Counted from the stretch's first letter, positions 7,136-17,512 are shown. The stretch is DNA of 33,761 nt from an uncultured Selenomonadales bacterium (GCA_900315805.1 ONAN01000019.1:1-33761); one strand, 5' to 3'. A program made the numbers and translations. Notes: generated by a model from the sequence alone, not told the origin.

Positions 7136-8473
7136 ATGTCCAAAATGAATGAAAACAACAAGCTGGCCATCCGGATGCTCGCGGCCATGGTGCTGGGCAT
7201 CGTGTTCGGCCTGATCTGCATGGCAGCCCGCGAGTCGCTGGGCGCCACGAGCAGCACGTGGCAGACGATCAACAACATCCTGTTCCAGGATATCACGGCG
7301 AAGGGCGCCAACCAGGCCATCGGTATCTTCTATATCGGCGGCCAGCTGTTCATCCGTTCGCTGCAGCTGATCATCGTGCCCATGGTCTTCACATCCATCG
7401 TCATGGCGCTGTGTGAAATCCGCGAAGCGTCGACCCTGGGCCGCGTGGCCGGCAAGACCATCGGCTGGTTCCTCTTCACGAGTGTCCTCGGCCTGATCAT
7501 CGCCGGTGCCGTCGGCTACTTCTTCTACAGCACGGGCGCGTTCTCGTCGCAGATCAGCGGCCTCAAGGCCCATGCCGGTTCGGCAGGCGCCAACCCGCTC
7601 ATCGTCATCCTGAACATCATCCCGGCGAACATCGGCGCCGCCATGAGCGTCAACAACGCCGTCCTCTCCATCGTGTTCCTGGCCATCGGCGTCGGCCTGT
7701 CCATGAATTTCCTGAAAATGGACAAGCAGAGTGCCGTCTACCGCCTGTGCCAGGAAACGAGCGACATCATCGTCGTCTTCCTGAACTACGTCGTCAAAAA
7801 GTTCGGCCCCGTGGCCATCTTCATGCTGCTGAGCCGCACCTTCGCCACCTACGGCATCGCCTATCTGCGTCCGGCCGTGGCCTACGTCGTCATCTGCGTC
7901 GTACTGCTGCTGCTCTACCTGCTGATCGGCTATCCGTCCATGGTAGGCGCCCTGATGCACCTGAACCCCATCACCTTCGTCCGCAAGGTCTTCCGCGTCA
8001 TCGTCTTCGGCTTCTCGACCTCGTCCAGCGCGGCGACGCTGCCCCTGAACATCGATACCAACGTCAACGGCCTCGGCGTCGACCGTCAGATTGCGTCCTT
8101 CGTCCTGCCCCTGGGCATGACGATCAACATGGACGGCACGGCCATCATGCAGGTCATTGCCACGTTCTTCATTGCCGGCAGCTCCGGCTTTGACATCAAT
8201 TTCGTCCAGATCATCGTCATCATGGTCCTGGCCCTCATCGCCAGCGCCGGTACGCCGGCCGCCCCGGGCGCGGGTGCCATCATCCTGTTCACGATCCTGT
8301 CGGGCGTCGGCATCACGAACGATGCGGCCCTGGTCGCCTATTCCCTGATTCTGGCCATCAACCGTCCGATTGAAATGCTCGTCACGGCCCTGAACTGCGT
8401 CGGCGATTCCGTGGCAGCCATCGGCGTGGCCCGCAGCGAAGGCCGGCTGGATGAAAACATCTACAACAGCTGA
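7136..8473 (+). CDS. DAACS-family sodium symporter, probable neutral amino acid transporter
   Basis: The 445-residue membrane protein shows the dicarboxylate/amino acid:cation symporter fold: TSSSAATLP near residues 295-303 (hairpin 1), NMDGT at 331-335 (TM7) and SAGTPAAPGAGAI (hairpin 2). In TM8 it reads INRPIEMLVTALNCVGD. Aligned by eye with GltPh, the Asn and final Asp that hold sodium are kept, but the Arg that binds the acidic side chain (Arg397 in GltPh) is Val416 and the preceding Asp394 is Glu413. In this family, replacement of that Arg accompanies neutral substrates, so glutamate or dicarboxylate transport is doubtful. AGAGGGGG at 7122-7129 selects ATG 7136. A terminator follows. Confidence 0.88.
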   Translation: MSKMNENNKLAIRMLAAMVLGIVFGLICMAARESLGATSSTWQTINNILFQDITAKGANQAIGIFYIGGQLFIRSLQLIIVPMVFTSIVMALCEIREASTLGRVAGKTIGWFLFTSVLGLIIAGAVGYFFYSTGAFSSQISGLKAHAGSAGANPLIVILNIIPANIGAAMSVNNAVLSIVFLAIGVGLSMNFLKMDKQSAVYRLCQETSDIIVVFLNYVVKKFGPVAIFMLLSRTFATYGIAYLRPAVAYVVICVVLLLLYLLIGYPSMVGALMHLNPITFVRKVFRVIVFGFSTSSSAATLPLNIDTNVNGLGVDRQIASFVLPLGMTINMDGTAIMQVIATFFIAGSSGFDINFVQIIVIMVLALIASAGTPAAPGAGAIILFTILSGVGITNDAALVAYSLILAINRPIEMLVTALNCVGDSVAAIGVARSEGRLDENIYNS

Positions 8474-8484
8474 TTCCAGGCAAT

Positions 8485-8520
8485 AAAGGAGCCGCAGCCC
8501 CGAGGGGTTGCGGCCTCTTT
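8485..8520 (+). terminator. Terminator after symporter gene
   Basis: GCCGCAGCCC (8491-8500) pairs with GGGTTGCGGC (8505-8514, one G-U pair) around a four-base loop, followed by CTCTTTGCCTTT. The T-run is interrupted but the stem is strong. Confidence 0.75.
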
Positions 8521-8537
8521 GCCTTTATTGGTACAAT
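8508..8537 (+). promoter_or_regulatory. Promoter of GNAT acetyltransferase gene
   Basis: An extended -10 (TGG followed by TACAAT, 8529-8537) is preceded by TTGCGG at 8508-8513 with an 18-base spacer. The -35 overlaps the preceding terminator stem. Confidence 0.5.
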
Positions 8538-8559
8538 AAGGATTACGGAGGTGTTCTCT

Positions 8560-9159
8560 ATGAAACACGATGTAACGATCCGCATCGCGTCCGCAAAGGA
8601 TGCGGCGGCTCTTCTGGAAATCTACCGGCCGTATGTGGAGAAGACGGCCATTTCGTTTGAATATGATGTCCCGACGGTGGAGGAATTCACGGGCCGGATC
8701 CGCCGCGTGCTGGAAAAATATCCCTACCTGGTGGCGGAAAAGGACGGAAAAATCGTGGGCTACGCCTATGCGGGCGCCTTCATTCCGCGCCGCGCCTACG
8801 ACTGGTCCGTGGAACTGTCCATCTACGTGGACTGGAACCTGCGCAAAGCCGGCGTGGGCGGCAAGCTTTACGGCGCCATGGAAGCCATTTTGAAGGAACA
8901 GGGCGTCCTGAACATGAATGCCTGTATCGGCTATCCGGAACAGGAAGACGAATACCTGACCAAGAACAGCGCTGAATTCCATGCCCACCTGGGATTCCGT
9001 ATGGTCGGACTGTTCCACGACAGCGGCTGCAAATTCGGCCGCTGGTACCACATGGTCTGGATGGAGAAACTGATTGGGGAGCACCGGGAAAACCAGCCGC
9101 CGGTCAAACCCTTCGACGAAGTGCGCGCCGCCGTGGCCGCCAAATACGGGATACGCTGA
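8560..9159 (+). CDS. GNAT-family N-acetyltransferase, phosphinothricin acetyltransferase-like
   Basis: The 199-residue product resembles the Pat/YwnH branch of GNAT enzymes: [20 protein letters not shown] at the start, ISFEYDVPT, a conserved [19 protein letters not shown] strand, and the acetyl-CoA loop region [15 protein letters not shown]. Members acetylate amino groups of amino acid analogues such as phosphinothricin or methionine sulfone; the natural substrate is not known here. The C-terminal half is longer than usual by a tail ending in [22 protein letters not shown] at 8547-8551 sits 8 bases before ATG 8560. It precedes the exonuclease III gene by 43 bases with no terminator between. 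Confidence 0.82.
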   Translation: MKHDVTIRIASAKDAAALLEIYRPYVEKTAISFEYDVPTVEEFTGRIRRVLEKYPYLVAEKDGKIVGYAYAGAFIPRRAYDWSVELSIYVDWNLRKAGVGGKLYGAMEAILKEQGVLNMNACIGYPEQEDEYLTKNSAEFHAHLGFRMVGLFHDSGCKFGRWYHMVWMEKLIGEHRENQPPVKPFDEVRAAVAAKYGIR

Positions 9160-9202
9160 GGACGGGGACCCGGAGAGGGGAATCCCTGCGGAAAGGAACT
9201 AT

Positions 9203-9955
9203 ATGAAACTGATTTCGTGGAATGTGAATGGGCTGCGGGCCTGCATGAACAAGGGCTTCGCCGACTTTATGAAAGAGGCGGATGCGGACATCTTCTGCGT
9301 CCAGGAAACGAAGATGCAGCGGGAGCAGGCGGATTTCGTCTTCCCGGGCTACCATGAGTACTGGAACAGCGCCGAAAAGAAGGGCTATTCCGGCACGGCG
9401 GTCTTCACGAAGGAGGAACCGCTGCACGTGATGTACGGCCTGGGCATCGAGGAACACGACCACGAGGGCCGCGTCATTACGTGCGAGTACCCGGAGTTCT
9501 TCCTGGTCTGCGTCTACACGCCCAACTCGCAGGACAAGCTGGCCCGTCTGGAGTACCGCATGGCGTGGGACGACGCGTTCCGGGCCTACGTGTGCGGCCT
9601 GGACCAGCGGAAACCGGTGCTCATCTGCGGCGATATGAACGTGGCCAAGGAGAACATCGACCTGAAGAACTGGAAAACGAACCGAGGCAACGCGGGCTTT
9701 ACGGACGAGGAACGGGACAAGATCCGCGAACTGCTCAAGGCGGGCTTTACGGATTCCTTCCGGTACCTGTATCCCGACCGGGAAGGCGTCTATTCCTGGT
9801 GGTCCTACCGGTTCCGCGCCCGCAGCACGAACGCCGGGTGGCGCATCGACTACTGGCTCGTGTCCGACCGCTGGCAGGACCGCATCGCCGACAGCCTCAT
9901 CTACACGGATGTCCTGGGCAGCGACCATTGCCCTGTCGGCCTGATCCTGAAGTGA
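9203..9955 (+). CDS. exoA: Exodeoxyribonuclease III / AP endonuclease
   Basis: The 250-residue protein is a complete ExoA/XthA-type enzyme: [13 protein letters not shown] start, metal-binding Glu35 in QETK, CGDMNVA, the DNA-binding RIDYWLVS segment, and catalytic SDHCP close to the end. It cleaves at abasic sites and degrades 3' ends in base excision repair. GGAAAGGA just upstream selects ATG 9203 rather than the much longer open frame beginning at 9074, which overlaps the GNAT gene. uvrB follows 23 bases after its stop, so the two repair genes are probably co-transcribed. Confidence 0.93.
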   Translation: MKLISWNVNGLRACMNKGFADFMKEADADIFCVQETKMQREQADFVFPGYHEYWNSAEKKGYSGTAVFTKEEPLHVMYGLGIEEHDHEGRVITCEYPEFFLVCVYTPNSQDKLARLEYRMAWDDAFRAYVCGLDQRKPVLICGDMNVAKENIDLKNWKTNRGNAGFTDEERDKIRELLKAGFTDSFRYLYPDREGVYSWWSYRFRARSTNAGWRIDYWLVSDRWQDRIADSLIYTDVLGSDHCPVGLILK

Positions 9956-9978
9956 ATTTTGAGTAACAGAGGCAAGAC

Positions 9979-11997
9979 ATGGAATTCCAAATCAAGGAAC
10001 CTTTCAAACCGTCCGGCGACCAGCCCGAGGCCATCGACAAGCTGGCCGACGGCGTCCGCAAGGGCCTCAAGTCCCAGGTCCTGTTAGGGGCGACGGGGAC
10101 CGGCAAGACCTTCACCGTGGCCGAAGTCATCCAGCGCGTACAGAAGCCGACCCTGGTCATTGCCCACAACAAGACCCTGGCGGCCCAGCTCGCCAGCGAA
10201 CTGAAGGCCTTTTTCCCGGACAACGCCGTGGAATATTTCGTCTCCTATTACGACTACTACCAGCCGGAGGCCTATATTCCCCAGACGGATACATACATCG
10301 AAAAAGACTCGTCCATCAACGACGAAATCGATAAACTGCGCCACAGCGCCACGAGCGCGCTCATGGAACGGAAAGATGTCATCGTCGTCGCGTCCGTCAG
10401 CTGCATCTACGGTCTGGGCGGGCCGCAGGATTACTACGATTCCGTCGTGTCCCTGCGCGTGGGCCAGCAGGTCGACCGCAACGAAATCCTGCGCCGCCTG
10501 GTGGAGAACCAGTATACGCGCAACGACGTCGATTTCAAGCGCGGCACTTTCCGCGTGCGCGGCGACGTCATCGAGGTCATTCCCGCGAGCTACGGCGAAA
10601 AGGCCGTGCGCATCGAGCTCTTCGACGACGAAGTCGACCAGATCATGGAAGTGGACGTGCTCACGGGCGAAGTGCTGGACAAGCGGACCCACGTGGCCAT
10701 TTTCCCGGCGTCCCATTATGTGACGAGCAAGGAAAACATGGAACGGGCCATGAAGGACATCCGCGTGGAGCTGAAGGAACGCCTGGCCCAATTGCGCTCC
10801 GAGGGCAAGCTGCTGGAAGCGCAGCGCCTGGAACAGCGTACCAAGTATGACCTGGAGATGATGGAGGAAATCGGGTACTGCAACGGCATCGAAAACTATT
10901 CCCGCCACATCGACAACCGCAAGGCAGGCCAGCCCCCGTTCACATTGATGAACTACTTTCCCAAGGACTTCTTACTGGTCATCGACGAATCGCATGTGAC
11001 GATTCCCCAGATCCGCGCCATGGCGCACGGCGACCGGGCCCGCAAGGACATGCTCGTCCAGTACGGGTTCCGCCTGCCGTCGGCCATCGACAACCGGCCC
11101 CTCACGTTCGAGGAGTTCCACAACCAGATTAACCAGGTCATCTATATTTCCGCCACGCCGGCGGAGTACGAGCTGCACGAGGCGGACCAGGTGGTGGAGC
11201 AGATCATCCGCCCGACGGGCCTGCTGGACCCGCGGATCGAGGTGCGGCCCATCAAGGGGCAGATTGACGATTTGATGGGCGAAATCCGCAAAACCACGGC
11301 CCGCGGCGAACGGACCCTGGTCACGACGCTGACGAAGCGCATGGCCGAAGACCTGACGGATTACCTGAAACAGAACGACATCCGCGTGCGTTACCTGCAC
11401 TCGGATATCGCGACCATCGACCGGGCGCAGATCATCGACGAACTGCGGTCCGGGGAGTTCGACGTCCTCGTCGGCATCAACCTGCTGCGCGAAGGCCTCG
11501 ACCTGCCGGAAGTGTCCCTGGTCGCCATCCTCGACGCCGACAAGGAAGGTTTCCTGCGCAGCGACACGGCTATGGTGCAGACCATCGGCCGCGCGGCCCG
11601 CAACGCCAACGGGCACGTCGTCATGTACGCCGACCGCCTGACCGATTCCATGAAGCGGGCCATCGACGAGACGAACCGGCGCCGTGACATCCAGGAGGCG
11701 TACAACGAGGAGCACCATATCACGCCGAAGACCATTTACAAGGAACAGCGCCACCTGATCAAGCTGACCAAGGTGGAAGAGGACCCGGACACGGCGGCAG
11801 CCTACGACAGCAAAAAGCTGAAGAAGAGTTCGGCCCAGGCCCTGCGCAAGCTGGCCAAGTCCCTGGAAAAGAAGATGGCCGAGGCCGCCAAGGATCTGGA
11901 TTTCGAGACGGCCGCGGAGCTGCGGGACCGCCTCATCATCGTGAAGGGCCAGCTGGGCGAGAAGCTCCAGCCTGCCAAAAAGAAGAAATTGTTTTAA
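9979..11997 (+). CDS. uvrB: Excinuclease ABC subunit B
   Basis: The 672-residue product is full-length UvrB, the damage-verifying helicase-like subunit of nucleotide excision repair. Walker A is GATGTGKT at residues 37-44; the beta-hairpin that clamps DNA is rich in tyrosines at about 90-114 ([19 protein letters not shown]); DESH is the Walker B; motifs V-VI appear as [19 protein letters not shown] and QTIGRAARN. The C-terminal UVR domain (about 634-662, [13 protein letters not shown]) contacts UvrC. The ATG follows an AACAGAGGCAAG sequence, a modest ribosome binding site. uvrA and uvrC lie 0.7 kb downstream, beyond a bidirectional terminator and a small minus-strand gene. Confidence 0.97.
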   Translation: MEFQIKEPFKPSGDQPEAIDKLADGVRKGLKSQVLLGATGTGKTFTVAEVIQRVQKPTLVIAHNKTLAAQLASELKAFFPDNAVEYFVSYYDYYQPEAYIPQTDTYIEKDSSINDEIDKLRHSATSALMERKDVIVVASVSCIYGLGGPQDYYDSVVSLRVGQQVDRNEILRRLVENQYTRNDVDFKRGTFRVRGDVIEVIPASYGEKAVRIELFDDEVDQIMEVDVLTGEVLDKRTHVAIFPASHYVTSKENMERAMKDIRVELKERLAQLRSEGKLLEAQRLEQRTKYDLEMMEEIGYCNGIENYSRHIDNRKAGQPPFTLMNYFPKDFLLVIDESHVTIPQIRAMAHGDRARKDMLVQYGFRLPSAIDNRPLTFEEFHNQINQVIYISATPAEYELHEADQVVEQIIRPTGLLDPRIEVRPIKGQIDDLMGEIRKTTARGERTLVTTLTKRMAEDLTDYLKQNDIRVRYLHSDIATIDRAQIIDELRSGEFDVLVGINLLREGLDLPEVSLVAILDADKEGFLRSDTAMVQTIGRAARNANGHVVMYADRLTDSMKRAIDETNRRRDIQEAYNEEHHITPKTIYKEQRHLIKLTKVEEDPDTAAAYDSKKLKKSSAQALRKLAKSLEKKMAEAAKDLDFETAAELRDRLIIVKGQLGEKLQPAKKKKLF

Positions 11998-12013
11998 GGC
12001 GTACACAGACAAA

Positions 12014-12050
12014 AAGAGCGATGGACCAGTGCGGTTCATCGCTCTTCATG
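12014..12050. terminator. Bidirectional terminator between uvrB and the minus-strand gene
   Basis: Bases 12014-12027 pair with 12033-12046 over 14 bp (one G-U pair) around a five-base loop. On the minus strand it is followed by CTTTTTGTC, and on the plus strand by CATGTTTG, so termination is best for the minus-strand gene. Confidence 0.85.
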
Positions 12051-12068
12051 TTTGTTGTAATAGGTGCG

Positions 12069-12475
12069 TCAGGCCTTGTCCGCCGGCGGTTCGTAGCGGA
12101 TGGCTTCTTCCTGCATGTCCATATCGTGGCCGAGGGAGATGATGTCCCGCATATGCTCGAAATGGGTTTCGGACGCATCCGTCCGGGCATTCAGGAATTC
12201 GTAGTCCGTGTGTACGTTGTTGCGGTCCAGCAGGGAATCGATGCCCTCCTTCTGGGCGTCGAAGGAAAAATAGCCAACATCGTAGGAGCCCAAAGCCAGG
12301 ACCTTCTTTTCCCCGATGCGGAAAGCGGGCTTGTATTCCACTTGTCCCTGAAAATATGCGGTGCTCTGATAAAGAGGTAGATGACGGCCACGACCGCGGC
12401 AATGAAGCAGAGCAGGCTGGCAGTACCAAGTACCCGCGAAAAATGGTCGCGGGTGACCTTTTCCTCTTCTTCCAT
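12069..12475 (-). pseudogene. Small membrane-anchored protein gene with a one-base frameshift
   Basis: Read on the minus strand, an acidic N-terminus (MEEEEKVTRDHF) after GAGGAGGA ribosome binding bases leads into one membrane segment (LLCFIAAVVAVIYLF). In that frame it then becomes an unlikely basic, tryptophan-rich tail. In the next frame a sensible soluble domain continues to the stop at 12069: LYQSTAYFQGQVEYKPAF, then GEKKVLALGSYDVGYFSFDA and an acidic His/Met-rich end. Restoring one base around 12360-12373 (the CTCTTTAT stretch) joins both parts into a 135-residue protein, and 407 bases plus one is exactly divisible by three. It is either a decayed gene or a sequencing error. No slippery heptamer is seen. 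The function is unknown. Confidence 0.72.
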
Positions 12476-12562
12476 TTCCAGTTCCTCCTCGTCCGTCCTC
12501 CGGGAAAAACGTCCCCTGTCATTTCCCCCAGCCCGAAGGAACGCGAAAATTCACAAAATTAA

Positions 12563-12588
12563 GAATCTGCGCTTTTCCACGCAGATTC
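12563..12588. other. Intergenic inverted repeat between divergent genes
   Basis: GAATCTGCG and CGCAGATTC form a perfect 9-bp stem with an 8-base loop. It lies between the small minus-strand gene and the uvrA promoter. It is not followed by a clean T-tract on either strand (TTAATTTTG on the minus strand is the nearest), so it may be a leader structure or a protein site. Confidence 0.4.
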
Positions 12589-12639
12589 CATCTACTTTGA
12601 ATGATGCGGCAAAACCATTCTGCCGTCAATGGGAAGTCG

Positions 12640-12648
12640 TGATATAAT
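12640..12648 (+). promoter_or_regulatory. uvrA promoter, extended -10
   Basis: TGATATAAT gives a perfect -10 hexamer (12643-12648) with a TGn extension, 50 bases before the uvrA start. No good -35 and no obvious LexA box were found nearby. Confidence 0.6.
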
Positions 12649-12698
12649 GTAAGCAAACTTTTTTCATACAGTTTCAGTGATCCGAGGAGTCAGAACCA

Positions 12699-15563
12699 AT
12701 GCAAGATAAGATGATCATCCGGGGTGCGCGGCAGCACAACCTGAAAAACATAAACCTGGAAATTCCCCGCAACAAGCTCGTCGTCATTACGGGCGTATCG
12801 GGCAGCGGCAAGTCGTCCCTGGCGTTCGACACCATCTATGCCGAAGGCCAGCGGCGCTACGTGGAAAGCCTGTCGGCCTACGCGCGCCAGTTCCTGGGCA
12901 AAATGGACAAGCCCGACGTGGACTACATCGAAGGCCTGAGCCCGGCCATCTCCATCGACCAGAAGACGGCAGGCCGCAACCCCCGGTCCACCGTGGGCAC
13001 GGTCACGGAAATCTACGACTACCTGCGCCTGCTCTTCGCCCGCGCCGGCGAGCCCCACTGCCCGAAATGCGGCCGCCTCATCGAGCGCCAGACGCCGCAG
13101 CAGATCGTGGACCAGGTGCTGGCCATGCCCGAAGGGACGAAGTTCATCATCATGGCGCCCCTCGTCTACGGCCGCAAGGGCGAACACAAGGACATCTTCG
13201 ACAATATGCGCAGCGCCGGTTACGTGCGCGTCCTCGTGGACGGAACCATCCACACGCTGGACGAGGATATCCGCCTCGATAAAAAGAAGAAGCACAAGAT
13301 TTCCGTCGTCATCGACCGCATGAAGGTCCGCGACGGCATCCAACAGCGCCTGTCCGATTCCGTCGAAACGGCCCTCAAGCTGTCCGACGGCCTGGTGGAA
13401 GTCCTGCTGCCGGACACGGGCAAAAACGGCGGCCCCGACGAAGTGCGGGTCTACAGCGAGAAGTTCGCCTGCCCGGACTGCGGCATCAGCCTGCCCGAAA
13501 TCGAACCGCGCCTGTTCTCGTTCAACGCGCCGTACGGCGCCTGCCCGACCTGCGGCGGCCTGGGCGTGAACATGGAATACGACTGGGACCGCATCATGCC
13601 GGACAAGGACAAGAGCTTCAAGGACGGCGCCATCGAGGCCCTGTCGAGCAATCCCGCCTCGTTCAATATGCGCCACCTGACAGCGGTGCTGCAGAAGTGG
13701 GGGTATACGGTGGACAACTGCTGGAACGACCTGTCGCCGGAAGACCAGGAGATGCTCCAGTACGGCGCCGGCACGCAGACCTTCAGTTTCGAATACACGA
13801 ACCTGAACGGCGAGACGCACACCTATAAACGCACCTGGGACGGCGTCATCCCCATCCTGAAGCAGAAATACCGCGAAGCCTGGGGCGATGCCATGCGCGA
13901 AGACCTGGAAACCTTCATGAGCGGCAACATCTGCCCGTCGTGCCACGGCAGCCGCCTGAAGCCCGAGGTCCTGTCCATCCTCATCGGCGGCAAGAACATT
14001 GACGACGTGACCCGCATGACCGTGCGGGACTGCCGCGATTTTTTCGCGACGGTGCAGCTGACGGAACGGCAGCAGATCATCGCGAAGCAGGTCCTGAAGG
14101 AAATCAACGCCCGCCTCAACTTTCTGAATGACGTGGGCCTCGATTACCTGACCCTGGCGCGGGCAGCGGCCACCCTGAGCGGCGGCGAGGCCCAGCGCAT
14201 CCGCCTGGCCACGCAGATCGGCAGCGGCCTCGTCGGCGTTCTGTACATTCTGGACGAACCGTCCATCGGCCTGCACCAGCGCGACAACGGCCGCCTGCTG
14301 CAGACCTTCTACCACCTGCGCGACCTGGGCAACAGCGTCCTTGTGGTCGAACACGACGAAGAGACCATGCGGGCGGCGGACCAGATCATCGACATCGGCC
14401 CCGGGGCCGGCGAACACGGCGGCGAAGTCGTGGCGCAGGGCACGGCGGAAGAGGTCATGCAGGTACCGGAATCCGTCACGGGCCAGTACCTCAGCGGCGC
14501 CCGCTGCATTCCAGTGCCGAAACACCGCCGTCAGCCCGACGGCCGCTGGATTGAGATCCTCGGCGCGGCAGGCAACAACCTGAAACACATCGACGTGGCG
14601 TTCCCCGTCGGCCTCTTCACGGTCGTGACGGGCGTGTCGGGCAGCGGCAAATCGACGCTGGTCAACGATATCCTGTACGCGGCCCTGGCGGCGAAGCTGA
14701 ACGGCTCGCGCCTGCGCCCCCTGGCCCACGACGCCATCCGCGGCCTCGAGGAAATCGACAAGATCATCAACATCGACCAGTCGCCCATCGGCCGGACGCC
14801 CCGCTCCAACCCGGTCACGTACACGGGCGTCTTCGACTTCATCCGCGATGTCTTCGCGTCCACGAACGAAGCCAAACTGCGGGGTTACAAAAAGGGCCGC
14901 TTCAGCTTCAACATCAAGGGCGGGCGCTGCGAAGCCTGCCAGGGCGAAGGGCTCAACAAAATCGAAATGAACTTCCTGCCCGATGTCTACGTGCCGTGCG
15001 AAGTCTGCCACGGCGCCCGCTACAACCGGGACACCCTGGAAGTGCATTATAAAGGCAAGAACATCGCCCAGGTGCTGGATATGACTGTCACGGAGGCGCT
15101 GGAATTTTTCCAGAACCGGCCGCGCATTGCGGACAAACTGCAGGTTTTGCAGGACGTCGGCCTGGGTTACATCCGCCTGGGGCAGGCCGCCACGACCCTG
15201 AGCGGCGGCGAAGCCCAGCGGATCCGGCTGGCGGCGGAACTGTCGAAACGCGGCACGGGCCGCACCATGTATATTCTGGACGAGCCGACGACAGGCCTCC
15301 ACACGGCGGACGTGCACAAGCTGCTCAACGTGCTGCAGCGCCTCGTCGACGCGGGCAACACGGTCGTCGTCATCGAGCACAACCTGGACGTCATCAAGAC
15401 GGCGGATTACCTGATCGACCTGGGACCCGAAGGAGGCGACCGGGGCGGCACCGTCGTGGGAACGGGCACGCCGGAACAGCTGGCGAAGGTCAAGGCTTCC
15501 TATACGGGCCAGTACCTGAAGCGGCTCCTGGCGGACGCCAAAAAGAACAAGCAATACGAATGA
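12699..15563 (+). CDS. uvrA: Excinuclease ABC subunit A
   Basis: The 954-residue product is full-length UvrA, the ATP-dependent damage sensor that loads UvrB. It has two ABC ATPase modules: Walker A GVSGSGKS at residues 32-39 and again in the second half; signatures [16 protein letters not shown] and [15 protein letters not shown]; Walker [15 protein letters not shown] and [11 protein letters not shown]. Zinc-binding cysteine pairs appear as CPKCG, CPDCG with [14 protein letters not shown] and CEACQGEG with [16 protein letters not shown] at 12684-12689 precedes ATG 12699. It is followed after 54 bases by uvrC with no terminator, indicating a uvrAC operon. Confidence 0.97.
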   Translation: MQDKMIIRGARQHNLKNINLEIPRNKLVVITGVSGSGKSSLAFDTIYAEGQRRYVESLSAYARQFLGKMDKPDVDYIEGLSPAISIDQKTAGRNPRSTVGTVTEIYDYLRLLFARAGEPHCPKCGRLIERQTPQQIVDQVLAMPEGTKFIIMAPLVYGRKGEHKDIFDNMRSAGYVRVLVDGTIHTLDEDIRLDKKKKHKISVVIDRMKVRDGIQQRLSDSVETALKLSDGLVEVLLPDTGKNGGPDEVRVYSEKFACPDCGISLPEIEPRLFSFNAPYGACPTCGGLGVNMEYDWDRIMPDKDKSFKDGAIEALSSNPASFNMRHLTAVLQKWGYTVDNCWNDLSPEDQEMLQYGAGTQTFSFEYTNLNGETHTYKRTWDGVIPILKQKYREAWGDAMREDLETFMSGNICPSCHGSRLKPEVLSILIGGKNIDDVTRMTVRDCRDFFATVQLTERQQIIAKQVLKEINARLNFLNDVGLDYLTLARAAATLSGGEAQRIRLATQIGSGLVGVLYILDEPSIGLHQRDNGRLLQTFYHLRDLGNSVLVVEHDEETMRAADQIIDIGPGAGEHGGEVVAQGTAEEVMQVPESVTGQYLSGARCIPVPKHRRQPDGRWIEILGAAGNNLKHIDVAFPVGLFTVVTGVSGSGKSTLVNDILYAALAAKLNGSRLRPLAHDAIRGLEEIDKIINIDQSPIGRTPRSNPVTYTGVFDFIRDVFASTNEAKLRGYKKGRFSFNIKGGRCEACQGEGLNKIEMNFLPDVYVPCEVCHGARYNRDTLEVHYKGKNIAQVLDMTVTEALEFFQNRPRIADKLQVLQDVGLGYIRLGQAATTLSGGEAQRIRLAAELSKRGTGRTMYILDEPTTGLHTADVHKLLNVLQRLVDAGNTVVVIEHNLDVIKTADYLIDLGPEGGDRGGTVVGTGTPEQLAKVKASYTGQYLKRLLADAKKNKQYE

Positions 15564-15617
15564 CGGCGCGGTGTCGGCCTCTTGCAGCCCGGCAGCCGTA
15601 CCGCCGGAAAGAACATT

Positions 15618-17456
15618 ATGGTCATCAACGATAAGATTGAAAAAGCCTTGGCCGTGCTCCCGGACAAGCCCGGCGTCTACCTGATGCACGACGCCACGGG
15701 GCGCATCATTTACGTGGGCAAGGCCAAAAACCTGAATAACAGGGTGCACAGCTATTTCCGTGCCTCGGGCCGCCATTCGGCGAAAGTCGTGGCCATGACC
15801 AGTCATGTGGACGATATCGAGACCATCATGACGGACAGCGAGATCGAGGCCCTGATCCTGGAGTGCAACCTCATCAAAAAGTACCGGCCGCGGTACAACA
15901 TCATGCTGCGGGACGATAAAACGTATCCGTACCTGAAGATAACCCTGCAGGACGATTTCCCGCGCATGTATATCACGCGGCGCGTGACCCGGGACGGGGC
16001 GCGCTATTACGGCCCGTACCCGGACGTGGGCGCCCTGCGCTCGACCATGCGCCTGCTGCGGACCCTGTTTCCCATCCGCCAGTGCCGCAACATGAACGTG
16101 GACCGGCCCTGCCTGCAGTACCATATCAAGCGCTGCCTGGCGCCCTGCACGGGCAGCGTCAGCAAAGCGGAATACGGCGAGCTGGTGAAGGCCATCTGCC
16201 TGGTCATGGACGGCAAGACGCAGGAACTGCGCCGCTCCCTGAAGGAGAAGATGCAGGAGGCCGCGGAAAACCTTGCATTCGAAAAGGCGGCGCGCTACCG
16301 GGACCAGCTCAAGGACCTGGTGCGCCTCGACGAAAGCCAGAAGGCCGTCCTCGAAGGCGGCGACATGGATGTCGTGGGCTACGCGGCGGACGACTTCAAC
16401 GTGTGCCTGCAGATTTTCTTTGTGCGCGGCGGCAAACTCGTCGGGCGCAAAGATTTCATGATGCTCAACGACGGCGATGACGAGCGCGATGTAGTGTCCG
16501 CCTTCCTGAAACAATACTACAGTAAGGATGATGTCTTCGTCCCGAAGGAGATCCTCCTGCCGGAGCTGCCCGAAGCGGCGGATCAGGAACTGTTCACGCA
16601 GTGGCTTTCCCAGCGGGCGGAGCACAAGGTGTCCCTCCTGGCGCCCCAGCGCGGCGACAAGGCGAAACTCCTGCAGCTGGCCTGCGACAACGCGCGCAAG
16701 CTGATTGAGGAGAAGGTGCGCAAGGGCAAACTGCAGCTGGAAAGCGACGAAGAGGCCGCCGAAGACCTGCAGCGCGCCATCGGGGCGGAAAAGCCCCTGG
16801 CCCGCATGGACTGCTTCGACATTTCCCACAACCAGGGCAGCGAGACCGTGGCCTCCATGGTCGTCTTCCGCTACGGTTCGCCGAGCAAGAAGGACTACCG
16901 CCATTACAAGCTGCTCTCGACGGAAGGCAAGCCGGACGACTTCAAGTCCATGCAGGAAGTCGTGTACCGCCGCTACAAAGATTACGAGGACCTGCCGGAC
17001 CTGATCATCATCGACGGCGGCAAAGGGCAGCTTTCGTCGTCCCTGAAAGTCATCCGCGGCCTGGGCATCGACGTCCAGGTCATCGGCCTCGCCAAGCGGG
17101 AAGAGGAGATTTTCCTGGAAGGGCGGAGCGACAGCATCCTCCTGGACAAGACCTCGCCGGCCCTGCACGTAATCCAGCATATCCGCGACGAAGCGCACCG
17201 CTTCGCCATCACATACCATCGCAAACGCCTGCGCAAACACAACCTGGTTTCCATCCTGGACCAGATTGAGGGCATCGGCCCCAAACGGCGCCAGGCACTC
17301 TGGAAAGCCTTCGATTCCCTCGACGCCATGCGCAACGCCTCGGAAGAAGAGCTGGCCGCAGTGGACGGCATGACGGCCCCCCTGGCACGCCGGCTCTACG
17401 AATTCCTCCATGGCGACGTGGTGAAGAAGACAGACATGCTGGCGGGAGGGAAATAA
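15618..17456 (+). CDS. uvrC: Excinuclease ABC subunit C
   Basis: The 612-residue protein makes the two incisions flanking DNA damage bound by UvrB. The N-terminal GIY-YIG nuclease is visible (GVYLMHDATGRIIYVGKAKNL, with GVY at 19-21 and YVGK at 32-35), then a cysteine-containing linker (RPCLQYHIKRCLAPC), a UVR motif (LAFEKAARYRDQL), the RNase H-like endonuclease half (DCFDISHNQGSETVASMV and LIIIDGGKGQLSS), and a C-terminal helix-hairpin-helix pair (IEGIGPKRRQALWKAF, VDGMTAPLARRLYEFL). A TTG at 15582 could extend it, but GGAAAG at 15605-15610 spaces correctly for ATG 15618. Confidence 0.96.
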   Translation: MVINDKIEKALAVLPDKPGVYLMHDATGRIIYVGKAKNLNNRVHSYFRASGRHSAKVVAMTSHVDDIETIMTDSEIEALILECNLIKKYRPRYNIMLRDDKTYPYLKITLQDDFPRMYITRRVTRDGARYYGPYPDVGALRSTMRLLRTLFPIRQCRNMNVDRPCLQYHIKRCLAPCTGSVSKAEYGELVKAICLVMDGKTQELRRSLKEKMQEAAENLAFEKAARYRDQLKDLVRLDESQKAVLEGGDMDVVGYAADDFNVCLQIFFVRGGKLVGRKDFMMLNDGDDERDVVSAFLKQYYSKDDVFVPKEILLPELPEAADQELFTQWLSQRAEHKVSLLAPQRGDKAKLLQLACDNARKLIEEKVRKGKLQLESDEEAAEDLQRAIGAEKPLARMDCFDISHNQGSETVASMVVFRYGSPSKKDYRHYKLLSTEGKPDDFKSMQEVVYRRYKDYEDLPDLIIIDGGKGQLSSSLKVIRGLGIDVQVIGLAKREEEIFLEGRSDSILLDKTSPALHVIQHIRDEAHRFAITYHRKRLRKHNLVSILDQIEGIGPKRRQALWKAFDSLDAMRNASEEELAAVDGMTAPLARRLYEFLHGDVVKKTDMLAGGK

Positions 17457-17463
17457 CCTTTTG

Positions 17464-17492
17464 TTGCATTGTAACGCAATTTACGTTACAAT
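17464..17492 (+). promoter_or_regulatory. Antitoxin promoter with embedded operator
   Basis: TTGCAT (17464-17469) and TACAAT (17487-17492) are exactly 17 bases apart. A palindrome TGTAACG-N7-CGTTACA (17470-17490) fills the spacer and enters the -10 box, as expected for a self-repressed antitoxin promoter. Confidence 0.75.
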
Positions 17493-17512
17493 GACAACAG
17501 GAGGCGATAAAA

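Noticed and set aside
9074-9202. N-terminal extension of exonuclease III overlapping the GNAT gene
   Set aside because: The family begins at MKLISWN, and a proper ribosome binding site precedes ATG 9203.
12355-12380. Programmed ribosomal frameshift in the small membrane protein
   Set aside because: No slippery heptamer in the zero frame and no clear stimulatory structure was seen; a plain one-base deletion is simpler.
12690-17411. Very long open frame (about 1,570 codons) on the minus strand opposite uvrA-uvrC
   Set aside because: It is the codon-position mirror of two clearly homologous high-G+C genes, has low-complexity composition and no ribosome binding site; similar antisense frames occur opposite cfa, deoB, bioA and others.
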